Source: Henckelia pumila (taxonomy: Eukaryota > Streptophyta > Magnoliopsida > Lamiales > Gesneriaceae). From it: DNA of 64,000 nt. The stretch lies in the NCBI RefSeq assembly GCF_033568475.1, contig NC_133123.1, positions 2,108,001 to 2,172,000 of the forward strand, given 5' to 3'. This document shows positions 50,156-62,402 of this stretch, one piece after another (within the stretch, counting starts at the first letter, position 1; each line of letters opens with the position of its first letter). The translations under genes were made by a program, and so were the position numbers. Below the pieces are notes generated by a model. It ran no database searches and was not told where the DNA came from. It worked only from the letters and a program-made list of their open reading frames with translations.

Positions 50156-50437
50156 CATGGAACACAAAAATGAAAGACCGTCTTTTGAAACCATGAACGA
50201 CAAATGCAAATAATAATTTTCAATTTCTTAATCAAGAATTAAGTTTGGTCCCACTCAATGGCATACAATGTGTCTTATGATGAAAATTTTCATTTGGTCA
50301 TGTGTATTGGACAATGTGGGTCATTGTTTGTAGGCCTTCTGTGAACACTTGGACATACGATGGAATAAATCGTATTACATGACGGCAAGATACATTGTTT
50401 CCATGAAATGCCATCAATAAATCGGTGACAAGTTTAT

Positions 50438-51866
50438 CAAAAAAGCGAACCAAGAAAACAAGAAATATTCCCAACTCGTTTAACTATTGTCGATATATCA
50501 ATTTACTTTTCTTGCTGCAACTCTGATTACGGCCACCTGGGGCCAGAGCACTATTCAGCAGCAAACAGTCGTTGCTTGGTGTTGTGAAATAAGGGACAGC
50601 GAACTCATTACTTCAGTATAAGCTGGACGAAATATGTTCAACGAATCCTTAGCTTCAATCTGCCTTATGATCCAAAAAGGTCAACCCTGTTCCCTCCCAG
50701 ATATCTTTGACAACCATCTTACATTTGTTTTGAGTAGCTTATTTAGGGACTATCCAAATGAGGCCGCCTGCAGTCAAGGAGATGTAGGTGAAATCACGTT
50801 CGAGAAACCCGAATACATATTATAAGTGATTTCAGGGGAAATTTATAAACATCATCTTGAACGTGATTTCACCTACACCTCCTTGACGGTTTTGATTACT
50901 AAAATAACAGAACATGCCAGAGAAGTTGCATTGAATACTCAAGGGGTTTTACTTGTTACTACTCCTTTTGAAGTGAAAGCTTCTTGTTTTGGTCTTTTTG
51001 CTGCTTTCGGCATACCCCAGGCGGTTAGTTCAGTACCTAGCCTCATGAATTTCGCCTGGTAATGATTCAGTTGTTGTTGAATAGAAATACAAACTACTAC
51101 TAATAGTAATGGTACGACGCAAATTTCTTGATTAAACCTTTCCATGTTTCAAGCATCGTTTCCATCATGTGCAGTTCAGCTCGCCACAAAAGATGAGAAG
51201 TATAGTTATTGCTCCTCAACTACAACTCGCCTTCAAATTTATAAAATGTTAACTATCAGAGCTTGATACTAAATGTAGCCTCCTCTGTTCTAAGAATAAA
51301 TATCGAAGTTCCAGAATTAAGTTGTATCTAAACATTTCTGCAGGTCACTTACAGTATCCTTTTTGCCTTAGCTTCCATATATTCGAAAGACAGTGTAACT
51401 GGTCAAGGTATGTAAATTAGCATCTTATATTTCTATACATCTGACACAATCTACACTGACACGATTTTGAAATCACTTATAATATATATTCGGTTTCTCG
51501 AACGTGATTTCACCTACACCTCTTTGACTGCAGGTGGCCTCATTTGGATGGTCCCTAAACAAACTACTCAAAACAAATGTAACATGATTGTCAAAGGTAT
51601 CTAGGAGGTAACAAGGTTGACCTTTTTGGATCATAAGGCAGACTGATGCTAAGGGTTCGTTGAACATATTTTGTCCACCTTATACTGAAGTAATGAGTCC
51701 GCCACCCCTTCTTTCACAACACACCAAGCAACGACTGTTTGCTGCTGAATAGTGCTCTGGCCCCCAGGTAGCCGTAATCATAGTTGCGGCAAGAAAAATA
51801 AATTGATATATCGACATAGGCTAAACGAGTTGGAAATATTTCTTGTTTTCTTGGTTCGCTTTTTTG
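50438..51866. repeat. Inverted repeat of array unit 2
   Basis: Arms 50438-50834 and 51468-51866 (about 397 and 399 bp) around a 633-bp loop. The arms are nearly complementary over their whole length, with scattered mismatches. A transcript across it could fold into a long double-stranded stem. Short frames in both arms encode the same peptide in opposite directions (MFNESLASICLMIQKGQPC and MFNEPLASVCLMIQKGQPC); I do not recognise it. Confidence 0.9.
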
Positions 51867-52329
51867 AAACAGAACACGGAGTCGGAGGATTTATATAAGA
51901 ATTGAATTATGAATGAAATTACTAAAAATAAAACCAAACAAAGTGTAAAATTGTTAATTTTTATAATAAAATAAACATTGGAGTGTGTTTAACAAAATAT
52001 GGGGTATATTTTAGTTACTCAAAAACTATAGTTTCGTTTGTTAATATCATTAAATATATATATAAAAAATAACTCAAGTATTAAAAACTAACTGTTATTT
52101 TTTACTTTGATCTTTTTTTTACTCGGGTCGGGTTAATTTTGAGTCTTTGGCACTCCTAAAAATGCACAATAACTAATAAAATAAAAAATAATAATGTTTT
52201 TGTTAAGAGTTTTTTTAACAAGAAAAACAATTGAAAATAAAGATATTTAAAAAGGATTTTGAAATACTTTCTTAATTTATAAGACGTGTAATTCTTTATG
52301 TAAAACTCTATGTAGACATATTATTATTC

Positions 52330-52440
52330 GAAGAAAACATCCATCAATAAGTTGTTTTTTTTTCTCCTTTCTCTTTCATACACACATACCAAACGCATAA
52401 CAACTCCACCTATTATTGATCCACACACACTCCTGTTATT
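52330..52440 (+). pseudogene. MAP70 upstream-region copy, array unit 2
   Basis: Second array copy of the MAP70-like upstream segment, followed by an A-run, a truncated SINE end (about 52441-52488) and the start of unit 3. Confidence 0.8.
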
Positions 52441-52489
52441 TAAAAAAAAAAAAGGTTGACACCGAAGGGGACCTCATCCCACATGATAG

Positions 52490-53138
52490 TATAAATAGAT
52501 GTCTTCGTCCCTCATTTCAGATATCCCAAAATCAGAGATCATAGGAAATAAAAAACAAAGAAAAGGATTTCTTGGTATTTTCTATAGGGTTCTCTTGTGT
52601 GAGTTAGAAAAATATTTTTTCGGTAATACTCGGGGTTTGGGTGTGAGAGATATAGTGTTTTGTATACACTTGTAATATTTATCCGATTATAAATATTTGC
52701 AGCAGCTCCGTGGACGTAGCCTATATTGGGTGAACCACGTAAATCTTTGGTGTTCTTGTTGATTATTTGAGAAAATTTCAAATTTAGTCCGGTATGTTAG
52801 TCACTTTGCGATTTTGGTCCTCTATGTTTTCACATTTTAGTTTTAGTCCTGCATGTTTTGATTTTTGGCAATTTCGGTCCTTTTTATTCGAAAATGTTTA
52901 CGTGGCACTGTACACGTTAACTCCACATCAGTACTGAATTGGTGCCACATCAGCGCCACGTCGGAAAAGGTCTAAAATTGCAAAAAAAAATAAAGATAAC
53001 GGACTAAAACTTAAATCTGAAAATATAAAGGACTGAAATCGCAACGTGACAAATTTACAGGACCAAAAAAGCAATTTTTCCTGATTATTTTATTCCGCAA
53101 TTATTATCGTCATGATCGCTCCGGCATAATCCATAACA
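52490..53138 (+). mobile_element. Truncated Copia-like LTR with MITE, array unit 3
   Basis: Third copy of the LTR 3' part, starting again at TATAAATAG. The MITE lies at 52769-53081 with the TGATTATTT duplication. The LTR ends at CCATAACA with CATGG after it. Confidence 0.88.
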
Positions 53139-53420
53139 CATGGAACACAAAAATGAAAGACCGTCTTTTGAAACCATGAACGACAAGTGCAAATAATAAT
53201 TTTCAATTTCTCAATCAAGAATTAAGTTTGGTCCCAATCAATGGCATACAATGTGTCTTATGATGAAAATTTTCATTTGGTCATGTGTACTGGACAATGT
53301 GGGTCATTGTTTGTAGGCCTTCTGTGAACACTTGGACATACGATGGAATAAATCGTATTACATGACGGCAAGATACATTGTTTCCATGAAATGCCATCAA
53401 TAAATCGGTGACAAGTTTAT

Positions 53421-54847
53421 CAAAAAAGTGAACCAAGAAAACAAGAAATATTCCCAACTCGTTTAACTATTGTCGACATATCAATTTACTTTTCTTGCTG
53501 CAACTCTGATTACGGCCACCTGGGGCCAGAGCACTATTCAGCAGCAAACAGTCGTTGCATGGTGTTGTGAAATAAGGGGTAGCGAACTCATTAATTCAGT
53601 ATAAGCTGGACGAAATATGTTCAACGAATCCTTAGCTTCAATCTGCCTTATGATCCAAAAAGGTCAACCCTGTTCCCTCCCAGATACCTTTGACAACCAT
53701 CTTACATTTGTTTTGAGTAGCTTATTTAGGGACCATCTAAATGAAGTCACCTGCAGTCAAGGAGGTGTAGGTGAAATCACGTTCGAGAAACCCGAATACA
53801 TATTATAAGTGATTTCAGGGGAAATTTATAAACATCATCTTGAACGTGATTTCACCTACACCTCCTTGACGGTTTTGATTACTAAAATGGTAGAACATGC
53901 CATAGAAGTTGCATTGAATACTCAAGGGGTTTTACTTGTTACTACTCCTTTTGAAGTGAAAGCCTCTTGTTTTGGTCTTTTTGCTGCTTTCGGCATACCC
54001 CAGGCGATTAGTTCAGTACCTAGCCTCATGAATTTCGCCTGGTAATGATTCAGTTGTTGTTGAATAGAAATACAAACTACTACTAATAGTAATGGTACGA
54101 CGCAAATTTCTTGATTAAACCTTTCCATGTTTCAAGCATCGTTTCCATCTTGTGCAGTTCAGCTCGCCACACAAGATGAGAAGTATAGTTATTGCTCCTC
54201 AACAACAACTCGCCTTCAAATTTATAAAATGTTAACTATCAGAGCTTGATACTAAATGTAGCCTCCTCTATTCTAAGAATAAATATCGAAGTTCCAAAAT
54301 TAAGTTGTATCTAAACATTTCTGCAGGTCACTTACAGTATCCCTTTTGCCTTAGCTTCCATATATTCGAAAGACAGTGTAACTGGTCAAGGTATGTAAAT
54401 TAGCATCTTATATTTCTATACATCTGACACAATCTACACTGACACGATTTTGAAATCACTTATAATATGTATTCGGTTTCTCGAACGTGATTTCACCTAC
54501 ACCTCCTTGACTGCAGGTGGCCTCATTTGGATGGTCCCTAAACAAGCTACTCAAAACAAATGTAACATGGTTGTCAAAGGTATCTAAGAGGTAACAAGGT
54601 TGACCTTTTTGGATCATAAGCAGACTGATGCTAAGGGTTCGTTGAACATATTTTGTCCAACTTATACTGAAGTAATGAGTCCGCCACCCCTTCTTTCACA
54701 ACACACCAAGCAACGACTGTTTGCTGCTGAATAGTGCTCTGGCCCCAGGTAGCCGTAATCATAGTTGCGGCAAGAATAATAAATTGATATATCGACATAG
54801 GCTAAACGAGTTGGAAATATTTCTTGTTTTCTTGGTTCGCTTTTTTG
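53421..54847. repeat. Inverted repeat of array unit 3
   Basis: Arms 53421-53817 and 54451-54847 around a 633-bp loop, equal in layout to unit 2. Confidence 0.9.
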
Positions 54848-55315
54848 AAACAGAACACCGAGTCGGAGGATTTATATAAGAATTGAATTATCAATGAAAT
54901 TACTAAAAATAAAACCAAACAAAGTGTAAAATTGTTAATTTTTATAATAAAATAAAAATTGGAGTGTGTTTAACAAAATATGGGGTGTATTTTAGTTACT
55001 CAAAAACTATAGTTTCGTTTGTTAATATCATTAAATATATATATAAAAAATAACTCAAGTATTAAAAACTAACTGTTATTTTTTACTTTGATCTTTTTTT
55101 TACTCGGGTCGGGTTAATTTTGAGTCTTTGGCACTCCTAAAAATGCACAATAACTAATAAAATAAAAAATAATAATGTTTTTGTTAAGAGTTTTTTTAAC
55201 AAGAAAAACAATTGAAAATAAAGATATTTAAAAAGGATTTTGAAATACTTTCTTAATTTATGAGACGTGTAATTATTTATGTAAAACTCTATATAGACAT
55301 ATTATTATTCGAAGA

Positions 55316-55772
55316 AAACATCCATCAATAAGTTGTTTATTTTTTTCTCCCTCTTTCCTACACACATACCAAACGCATAACAACTCCACCTATTATTGAT
55401 CCACACACACTCCTGTTATTTAAAAAAAAAAAGGGTTGACTCCGAAAGGGACTCCATCCCACATGAGTCAGAGGCCCATTGGCTCATGTGGGGGTTAAAT
55501 CGAGGGATGTGCACGAGTAGGCAGGGACCTGAGGGAGGGAACAACATGGTCCAACCCCCAGAGCATACCCCCAAATATTTTAATGAGGAATATGCTCTAT
55601 ACGAGGATCGAACCCGCAACGCTGGGGAATTTTTTCTCACGTCATCTCAGGCCTTATCAACTCGTCTATGCCCCTGTGGGCCACACTCCTGTTATTTAAG
55701 CTCAGAGAAGTAGTGAATGAGCCATAATTTAGTGAATGAGCCATAAGGAAAATTAAAAAGGGCTCAAGAAAA
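55316..55772 (+). pseudogene. Upstream region of the MAP70 pseudogene, split by a SINE
   Basis: The MAP70-like upstream segment (55316-55423) continues after the SINE (from 55682) with GCTCAGAGAAGTAGTGAATG and GAGCCATAAT, as before the true MAP70 gene. The block TAGTGAATGAGCCATAA is doubled at about 55711-55746. This is the uninterrupted ancestor of the copies in the array units. Confidence 0.85.
55424..55681 (-). mobile_element. Complete tRNA-derived SINE with 18-bp target duplication
   Basis: A 258-bp element flanked by perfect 18-bp repeats CACACTCCTGTTATTTAA (55406-55423 and 55682-55699). On the minus strand it begins GCCCACAGGGGCATAGACG with a box A-like TAGACGAGTTGATAAGG and a box B GGGTTCGATCC about 35 bases on, then a body and a short T-run at the 3' end. 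A terminal T-run and this layout recall the plant Au-type SINEs. A decayed relative lies at 60820-61031. It landed in the upstream region of the MAP70 duplicate. Confidence 0.9.
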
Positions 55773-58700
55773 ATGGATGGTTTTACTTTTAATGGAGAAG
55801 ATGCTAATTGTTCTCTTTCTTATACAGACCCTGTTGTATTGGAGCTCAATCGACAGCAGAATCTGCTGGATGGTTTAATTTGATTTCTCTTTTTTAATTT
55901 CCTCGTACGTTCTTTCAAGTTTATCCATCGACATAGGCTAGTTTCAAGGAGAAATCTGAATTTTACTATAATGTCAGAGAAAGAGAGGGAATCGGGGAAG
56001 GCGCAAGGAGAAATTAAAGCACTGTGAGCAACAGAAATCCTCAAGGATAAGGCTGTGGAATAGGTAGAATCATCTCACGAATGAAATTCAAACCATTCGC
56101 TTCGACATATATATGTATATAAAAAAGAAAACGTAGATTGGAACTTTTAACCTGCAGGGAGATGCAATACACCATCTATTTCTTGCGTTTATTTCAATTT
56201 GACAGAACAATAAAAAAAGTCTCATCTTTTTATACCTACCATATTTTTCTCGGCACATGGATTGGAATTATACAGCTAATACTCAACAGTATTTTTTTGG
56301 TATTATTATCTATTCCATTTGATATTATTTAATTTCTTATTATGGATAATATATATATTGACAAAAAGGCCCTCCAGCACAACGAATATCGGGTTTTATG
56401 TCATCTCTCTCGAGATAAATTTCAATCTATCTTTAAGCATCATATAAGAGTCCATGAGGTCGTGTTATTAAATTGTATATTAGTTTAAAAAATTCAAGGT
56501 TACATGAGTTTTTGAAAAGAAATTCTATTAACATCCGAGTAATACTCCCCAAAGTTGTATGGAATTTTTGGCTAATCATGAAATGGAGTATTTGACTATC
56601 CAAGCCCTGCATATTCTAGCTAGGTTCACACGACTTCTTCTCAAGATAATTACGTACGTGTCACATGATATATATGTACAACCAAATAATTGCTCATAAG
56701 ATATTTAAAAATATGTATATATATATATATATATATTAATAACAATTTATTAATTATAAGGAAACCCCGAATATTAATTTCTAACAGCACTATCATGATG
56801 GGAGTAGTATTATTAAATAACATATGACTTAAAAACTATCCTTAGCTTATAAAAAAAATCGCACTAATTACTTTGTTTTAAATCAATACAAAAATAAGTT
56901 GATGGTATGAAATCTTAGCATGTGAAAAAAAGGTTGACCACAAGACAAGTTTGGAAATGGCGTCTAGCTGTGACCAAACGTGAGTTACGAATGGCATTTG
57001 GCCTCTAGCAATTGATTATGGACAAAAAAATAAAAGAAACCCTCGAAACAAAAGGCGTGCATGCGTACAAAAAATGAACTCAAAGACAACCCGAGTAAAT
57101 GCAGAAAAAATTGCTGCCCTTTTCGAGTCTCTTTCTCTATTAAATTCTTTTGCTATTTACAGCTTCTAATAATTAATTATCTCATCCTACGTTTGTTACC
57201 AATTTTTAGTTACCACCTTTGCCTTCTCGTAGACCTCACGTGAAGCTTAATTGAAAAAAAATCATAGGAAAACCCATTTCATTTTTCTGTATTTGGGGCG
57301 AAAATTACGAGAGAAAAAAAGGGGAGGGGAAAAATAAAAATCAAATTTCAAAGGGGAAAAAATTATTAATTTTCTTTAGGGAACCTAGCTAAACATACCT
57401 CCAGGTGAAGTTGACAGCATGCAAGCGTCTCTCTCGTTAGCTCCAAGAATCGAATTAATTTTCTTCTCTCCACATGATTTTCCGGATCCTTTTCTTGAAA
57501 GATTTCTCTGCAACTTTAATTGCATCCACCAATATATGTTACACATTTATATATATATAAATAAAATAATAATAATAATCATGTCTGCAGTATGTATATC
57601 TAAAAAGCAGATCAGACTTAACTTTTGAAACAAGAAGATAAATTAAAGTAATCAAACTTGTCACCCCAGATAATCCCATATCTTATCATTTAATTAATTG
57701 AGAGCTTTTGAAAAGTCGGAACAGATATATAATTGTAGTTTAGTGTAGATGAATTCAATTATTCATGTGTGAATTTGACCAAATACACTAGTTGTCAATA
57801 TTAACATTTTCTTGTATATATCATTCATCATATACATATATATAGATAGTATTGTGCATGAAACGTCATTTTATATAGGTCGAAAATTGGAAATTCTAAA
57901 AGGATAGAAACTTGTGATGATGTATATATTTATATATCTATCAATATCATTATCATAAAGCTGAATGATTAACACAAACTTTGGCTACTAAATTATTTTG
58001 GACTTATCTTGAATTTTTTTTATATATATATTCAGATAGCGTGTTGAATTGAAAATGTTGGATTAATGGATTAGGCATAAATCCTTTATTTCTCGCGCAT
58101 GCAAGTACCTATTCTAGTTCATTTTGGCATTCCTAAGTCTTAACCTATATATAATATATTCACTGAATTTTCATATTAATCAATATAATTTTTATCAAGT
58201 AAATGTTTTATGTGAAGAAATTAATTTATTCAAAATTAATTTTCTCCATGCTATATTTTAATCAGAATTTTGAAGGTGATATTTAGCCAAAAAAAATATA
58301 TATATTGAAAAAGACATCACCCATCAAATAATTATTACACAAATCGTCGTATCAATATTAACTTTGGGCGGATTAGGCCTATGGCTACTTGAAATTAAAC
58401 ACCTTTTAATCATCCAAAAACATATAATTTATATAATAACTCACGAAAAATAAGTCAGGACTAATGTATTTTTACTTTAAAAAAAAAAAAAGAGGAAAAC
58501 ACATTTTCTAGTCATTCGAATGCTTTATTAATACTAGAGTTGAAAGGTGCATTGAACTTCTGGTGTTCGGCCATTTTAGATTGCTGCGCTTCAAGAGGGA
58601 TAAGAAGGCAATGGAACGTCTCAACTCAACAATTCCAAAAAAGCAGAAAAATATTGAAAAGTATATGCCTGGTTAGATTTCAGAACATAAAAAAAAAAAA

Positions 58701-58775
58701 AAAAGCAAATGTAACGCAGGAGGAGAACAAAGTACTCTAGGCAGAAGCTTTTAGACATTGAAAGGTTAGTGAAAA
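55773..58775 (+). pseudogene. MAP70 pseudogene
   Basis: Decayed partial duplicate of the MAP70 gene at 40180. Exon 1 is recognisable at 55773-55875 (MDGF start, then DPVVLELN) with a 9-base insertion and loss of the donor context. Exon 2 is recognisable at about 55977-56062 but carries in-frame stop codons (CTGTGAGCA for CTGAGAGCA, and GAATAG at its end). Part of intron 2 follows (to about 56215). Exons 3 and 4 are missing and replaced by about 2.3 kb of unrelated AT-rich DNA. Intron 4 and pieces of exons 5 and 6 reappear at about 58492-58775 with several indels. Exons 7 to 11 are not found. It cannot encode MAP70. Confidence 0.92.
56216..58491. other. AT-rich DNA inside the MAP70 pseudogene
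   Basis: About 2.3 kb in place of exons 3 and 4. Long (TA)n tracts at 56716-56735 and several TATATA runs. I see no transposon ends and no supported gene. Short frames here (for example at 57061 and 57419) show no recognisable features. Confidence 0.5.
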
Positions 58776-59763
58776 ATTACTTATAATTAATTTGTTTGTG
58801 AAAAATTTACATACATTAGTCTTTCAAAAGGAATATATACCTCTGAATCGAGCTTGCTCTTCATACAGTCCTCTCAGAAAGAATCATGGTTCGCAAAAAC
58901 GAGAGAGACCTTGACGAAGTTCCAATGCTTGAAGGTAGATATGCTTTGGGTCGGCGTTTTTCGTGATGAGAACGGTGATTTAACGGTGGAACGGGTGACG
59001 GAACGCCGGAACGGAACTGGAGAAACTTTGGAGATAAATTTTTGCCCATGTATTAATATTTGGAAAATGAAAATCCAGCCATTTCTTGATTTTTGTGGTG
59101 GGTTTGAAGGAAAATTTGTGATTTGATTTAATGAAAAGTAAAAGCCAAAAGGTTGAAAGAAAAAAAGTAGAAACAACAAAAGTAAAAGCGGGAGGTTGAA
59201 GAAGGAATGGGTTAGCCCGATTTACGTGGACTCCAATTATTGAGAGTTGAGACATGAAAATAAACAAAATTAAAATTAAGAAAAAAAAAAACATTACCAT
59301 TCTCGGGAAATAATTGAGACATTAGCATGTGTTTTCATTTGTGAGTTGTGTCTCTGTCACAACTTTTTTTTTTTTATTAGTGTTTTCATTTTATTCTCAT
59401 ATCATAATTGTAATTTAGTATCTTTAACATTGAATTGACTAGGAACATTGGAAAGCAAACAACAACAATCGATCTAAGATGGTGAATCTTGTTCTTCTTT
59501 CCGCTATCCATCGCCGAAAGATTAATAAAAAAGAGACCAAGAGAACTATTTTTATTGAGAAATTTTCATTAGAAAGTGTGATAAAAATAAACTAAATTAA
59601 TTCTAAAGTATTTCTATTTAAATTGATGTTTAATAATTTGTAACACTGTGCTTCAAAAAAATAATAATAATAATTTGTAACACTGTGTTATTTAAGATTT
59701 GATGCACAATATTTTATATGTATCGATGATATAAGTGGATAATTCGATGCTCAGGGTAGCATC

Positions 59764-59839
59764 GTGTCAGTTTTTTATTGGCCACTTTTGTGGGACCCAT
59801 GTGTGGGTCCCATATGAGTGGCCAATAATAAACTGACAC
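59764..59839. mobile_element. Short foldback MITE core
   Basis: Arms GTGTCAGTTTTTTATTGGCC (59764-59786 in full, 23 bp) and its complement (59817-59839), with an inner palindrome TGGGACCCATG...GGGTCCCA between them. The hairpin is flanked by a 15-bp direct repeat CTCAGGGTAGCATCG (59750-59764 and 59858-59872), which may be the true target duplication of a slightly larger element. Confidence 0.6.
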
Positions 59840-60410
59840 GCCACTCTGAGTAGTATCCTCAGGGTAGCATCGACATATCCAATATAAGTTGTGTTTCATA
59901 AAATTTAATAAATTATTTTAATTTCTTATTTACTTCAAATAATCTATTTAAATGATATTCATTTCAATTTGATAAATCTAAATATTTTTATAATCACCCA
60001 TCCCTTTTAACTTAGGCGCGTTTTTCCTTTCCGAGCTGTGCACAGAAAAGCCCATGACACCTGGTATTTAATATATGTAGATATAGATGTAGACGTGTGG
60101 ATGTAGATGTATCTCAAGGGGCCGAGGTTTGCTGGTTTCTTTTTTAAAAAAATAATATATAATTTATTTTTTTAAAAAAAAAGTAATAAAAATATTGCAG
60201 CTTTGAGTTATAGGATTTATAATATATAGATAAATAATACAATGTAATATAATTAAAAAATTAAATAAAAAAATGATAGTGAACATAATATTTGATTTGA
60301 TTGATAGATTACAGTTTATTGATTTGATAAATTAAATTTTATATAAAAATGATAAATTACCATTTTATTTTTTTAACAATAAATAAAATATGAATAATAA
60401 TCACCACGTG

Positions 60411-60660
60411 GTCCACGTCCCAATTATATTGTATACGTTTCTTTTTTTGTTTATCTCAAATATATAGTCATATATCATATTTATTAATATTTTTATATAT
60501 TTTTTTACTAATATACCCCTATTAATTATATTTTGAATCGTGCAATCATTTTTTAATACATTAAATAGGTATAAAATATGAATTTTATATAAATTTTGAT
60601 TTCCCAATAATTTTTTAATCTGTGTGAAAAATAAAATATGACATTGTAATTGGGGCGGAT
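60411..60660. mobile_element. Stowaway-like MITE, second copy
   Basis: Reverse-orientation relative of the element at 9795-10026. Both share CCCAATTATA/TATAATTG-type ends, TTTGTTTxTCxCAAATA, ATATAGTCATATATxATATT and TTTTTAATACATTAAATAGG. Ends are decayed (GTCCCAATTATA and TGTAATTGGGGCGGA). Confidence 0.6.
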
Positions 60661-60819
60661 ATAATATTATTTAGAAGGGGTAATATAGTAATTTGAATTT
60701 AATGATTGATTGATGTAAAATAAATATTTAATGATTTGATTGAAGTAAAATAAATAATTAAGAGATGGATAAATAATATGTCAGGTAAAACATATGATTG
60801 AATAAAATAAATTATACCA

Positions 60820-61031
60820 ATAGTAATAATATTTTTCCAGTATTGCGGGTTCGATTTTCGTATGAAGCATATTTTTGTTGAAATATTGTGGGGTATGTTC
60901 TGGATATTGACCATATTGTTTCTTCCCTCATGTCTCTGTCGCTCGTGCACATCCCTCGATTTAATCTTCGCATGAGTCAATGAACTTTTGACTCATATGA
61001 GTTGGAGTCTCATTCGAGATCAATTCTTTAT
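60820..61031 (+). mobile_element. Decayed tRNA-derived SINE
   Basis: Plus-strand relative of the complete SINE at 55424-55681. It lacks the first part, but keeps the box B-like TTGCGGGTTCGATTTTCG, CTCGTGCACATCCCTCGATT, GACTCATATGAGTTGGAGTC and ends in CTTT. Many differences indicate an old copy. Confidence 0.75.
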
Positions 61032-61035
61032 TAAA

Positions 61036-61050
61036 TAATAATAATAATAT

Positions 61051-61100
<50 letters not shown>

Positions 61101-61221
61101 GGAGCTATGAGTCCCAACCAGCCCTCTCCTTCCCAACTACCCCATTTAATAATAATAATAATAATAATAATACGGAGATATGAGTCCCAACCAGCCCTCT
61201 CTTTCCCAACTACCCCATTTA
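61036..61221. repeat. AAT microsatellite with duplicated 76-bp segment
   Basis: A long (AAT)n run at about 61036-61098, then TACGGAGCTATGAGTCCCAA plus CCAGCCCTCTCCTTCCCAAC and CTACCCCATTT, then a second (AAT)n run at 61147-61171, then the same segment again with two changes. The whole is a compound tandem repeat. Confidence 0.85.
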
Positions 61222-62374
61222 TGGTATTCCCTCTCAATCATCCCACTTATAACAATTCTCCCGGAGTCTTCCTTAATACAAGTGATTGATTAAATTTTTC
61301 AAAAAAAAAAAAAACAATTGATTGATTAAATGATATATAATTTGTATTATTACCCTTGGCAATAAATATATTTTATAAAATATGGAGAGTATTATTTACG
61401 CTTTAAAATATAATTTGTTAAATCACTCTATTTTTTATGTTGGTGATAGAAATGGACAATAATAGCATTTTATTATAGTTTTATTGAATGTTCTTTCAAT
61501 AGTAATTTATTAATAATATCTAATCTTATAATTATAATTTAACATTTAAATATTTAAATTAAATATATTTTTTTATTAAATAGACACCATATTTAATCTC
61601 GTTTCCATAAATTCACAACTGTTCCTTTTAATTAAAGGTTTTTGTATTTAGTAAATTAACTAATTGATTCAAATCCTAAAATAATTATAACAATCTCTCA
61701 AATAATTATATCAATTTTATCAATATTTTTAATGCACAAAATAAATAGTATAATTTGTATTAATTAAATTAAATTAATATTAATTTTTTATTTCATACTA
61801 GCAAAATACTTAATTATGTTTCATATTTTTTTTATACGAAAGTGAAGTATATATATAGCTATATAGAAATACTTGGAACAAATTTTGACTAACAATATTT
61901 TTTTCAGTCCAACAAAATTTGAATCCGAAACAATCTATCCCGAAATTCTATTAGTTTTGAGTACTAATTTTCTAAATAGGAAATCCAGGCTAGCCACCTA
62001 TATGCCATGTTGTATTGATGATAAAGAAGATGATTAAGGCATTAATTAATTACGGTCACTTTATAAATTCATACGTGTTTTGTCATCGAAAATTAACTAA
62101 TGATCTCTCTTCTAAAAAAACAAAGTCTATCTTTATTTAAAGATATCTTAAATTTCACTTAAATGTTCCTCCTTCCATATCAAAATTTTGACCCATATAT
62201 TCGACAATTATCGTATTGGCTCCGGGTTTTTTTATATTTAATTTATAAAAAAATTTAAATTGCAAAAATAATTTGAAACAGTGGGTTTTGCACAAGTACT
62301 GCAAAACACCCCTGCAATTTTTATTGCAGGTACGCTATTGTTCAGAGCGGACGCTACATTTTGCAGCGTTCGCT

Positions 62375-62402
62375 CATGCTGGCAGCGAACACTGCCAGCA
62401 TG
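62375..62402. repeat. Short perfect hairpin
   Basis: CATGCTGGCAG and CTGCCAGCATG, perfect 11-bp arms around the 6-base loop CGAACA. A second imperfect hairpin (CCTGCAATTTTTATTGCAGG at 62311-62330) lies just upstream, and GCAGCG/CGCTGC-type repeats join them. The block 62280-62410 is unusually GC-rich for its surroundings. Confidence 0.7.

Larger units (their letters stand above)
43744..55466. repeat. Tandem array of three units of about 2,985 bp
   Basis: Unit starts at the TATAAATAG of the Copia-like LTR: 43744, 49507 and 52490. The periods are 5,763 (2,985 without the 2,773-bp LTR and its 5-bp duplication) and 2,983; the third unit ends at the SINE breakpoint at 55466. Copies are very similar by eye, differing by scattered substitutions and small indels. 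Each holds in order: 3' part of a Copia-like LTR with its MITE, a spacer, an inverted repeat with a 633-bp loop, an AT-rich spacer, a MAP70-like upstream segment, and about 45 bp of a SINE end. The junctions at about 49503 and 52488 fuse the SINE to the LTR at the same point. Confidence 0.93.

Noticed and set aside
43744-55466. CRISPR-like or satellite interpretation of the tandem repeats
   Set aside because: Units are 3 kb, number three, and are built from plant transposon and promoter pieces; this is a segmental tandem duplication.
58854-59126. 90-residue frame after the MAP70 pseudogene
   Set aside because: No recognised similarity, and overlapping minus-strand frames of equal length suggest that the region is simply stop-poor.
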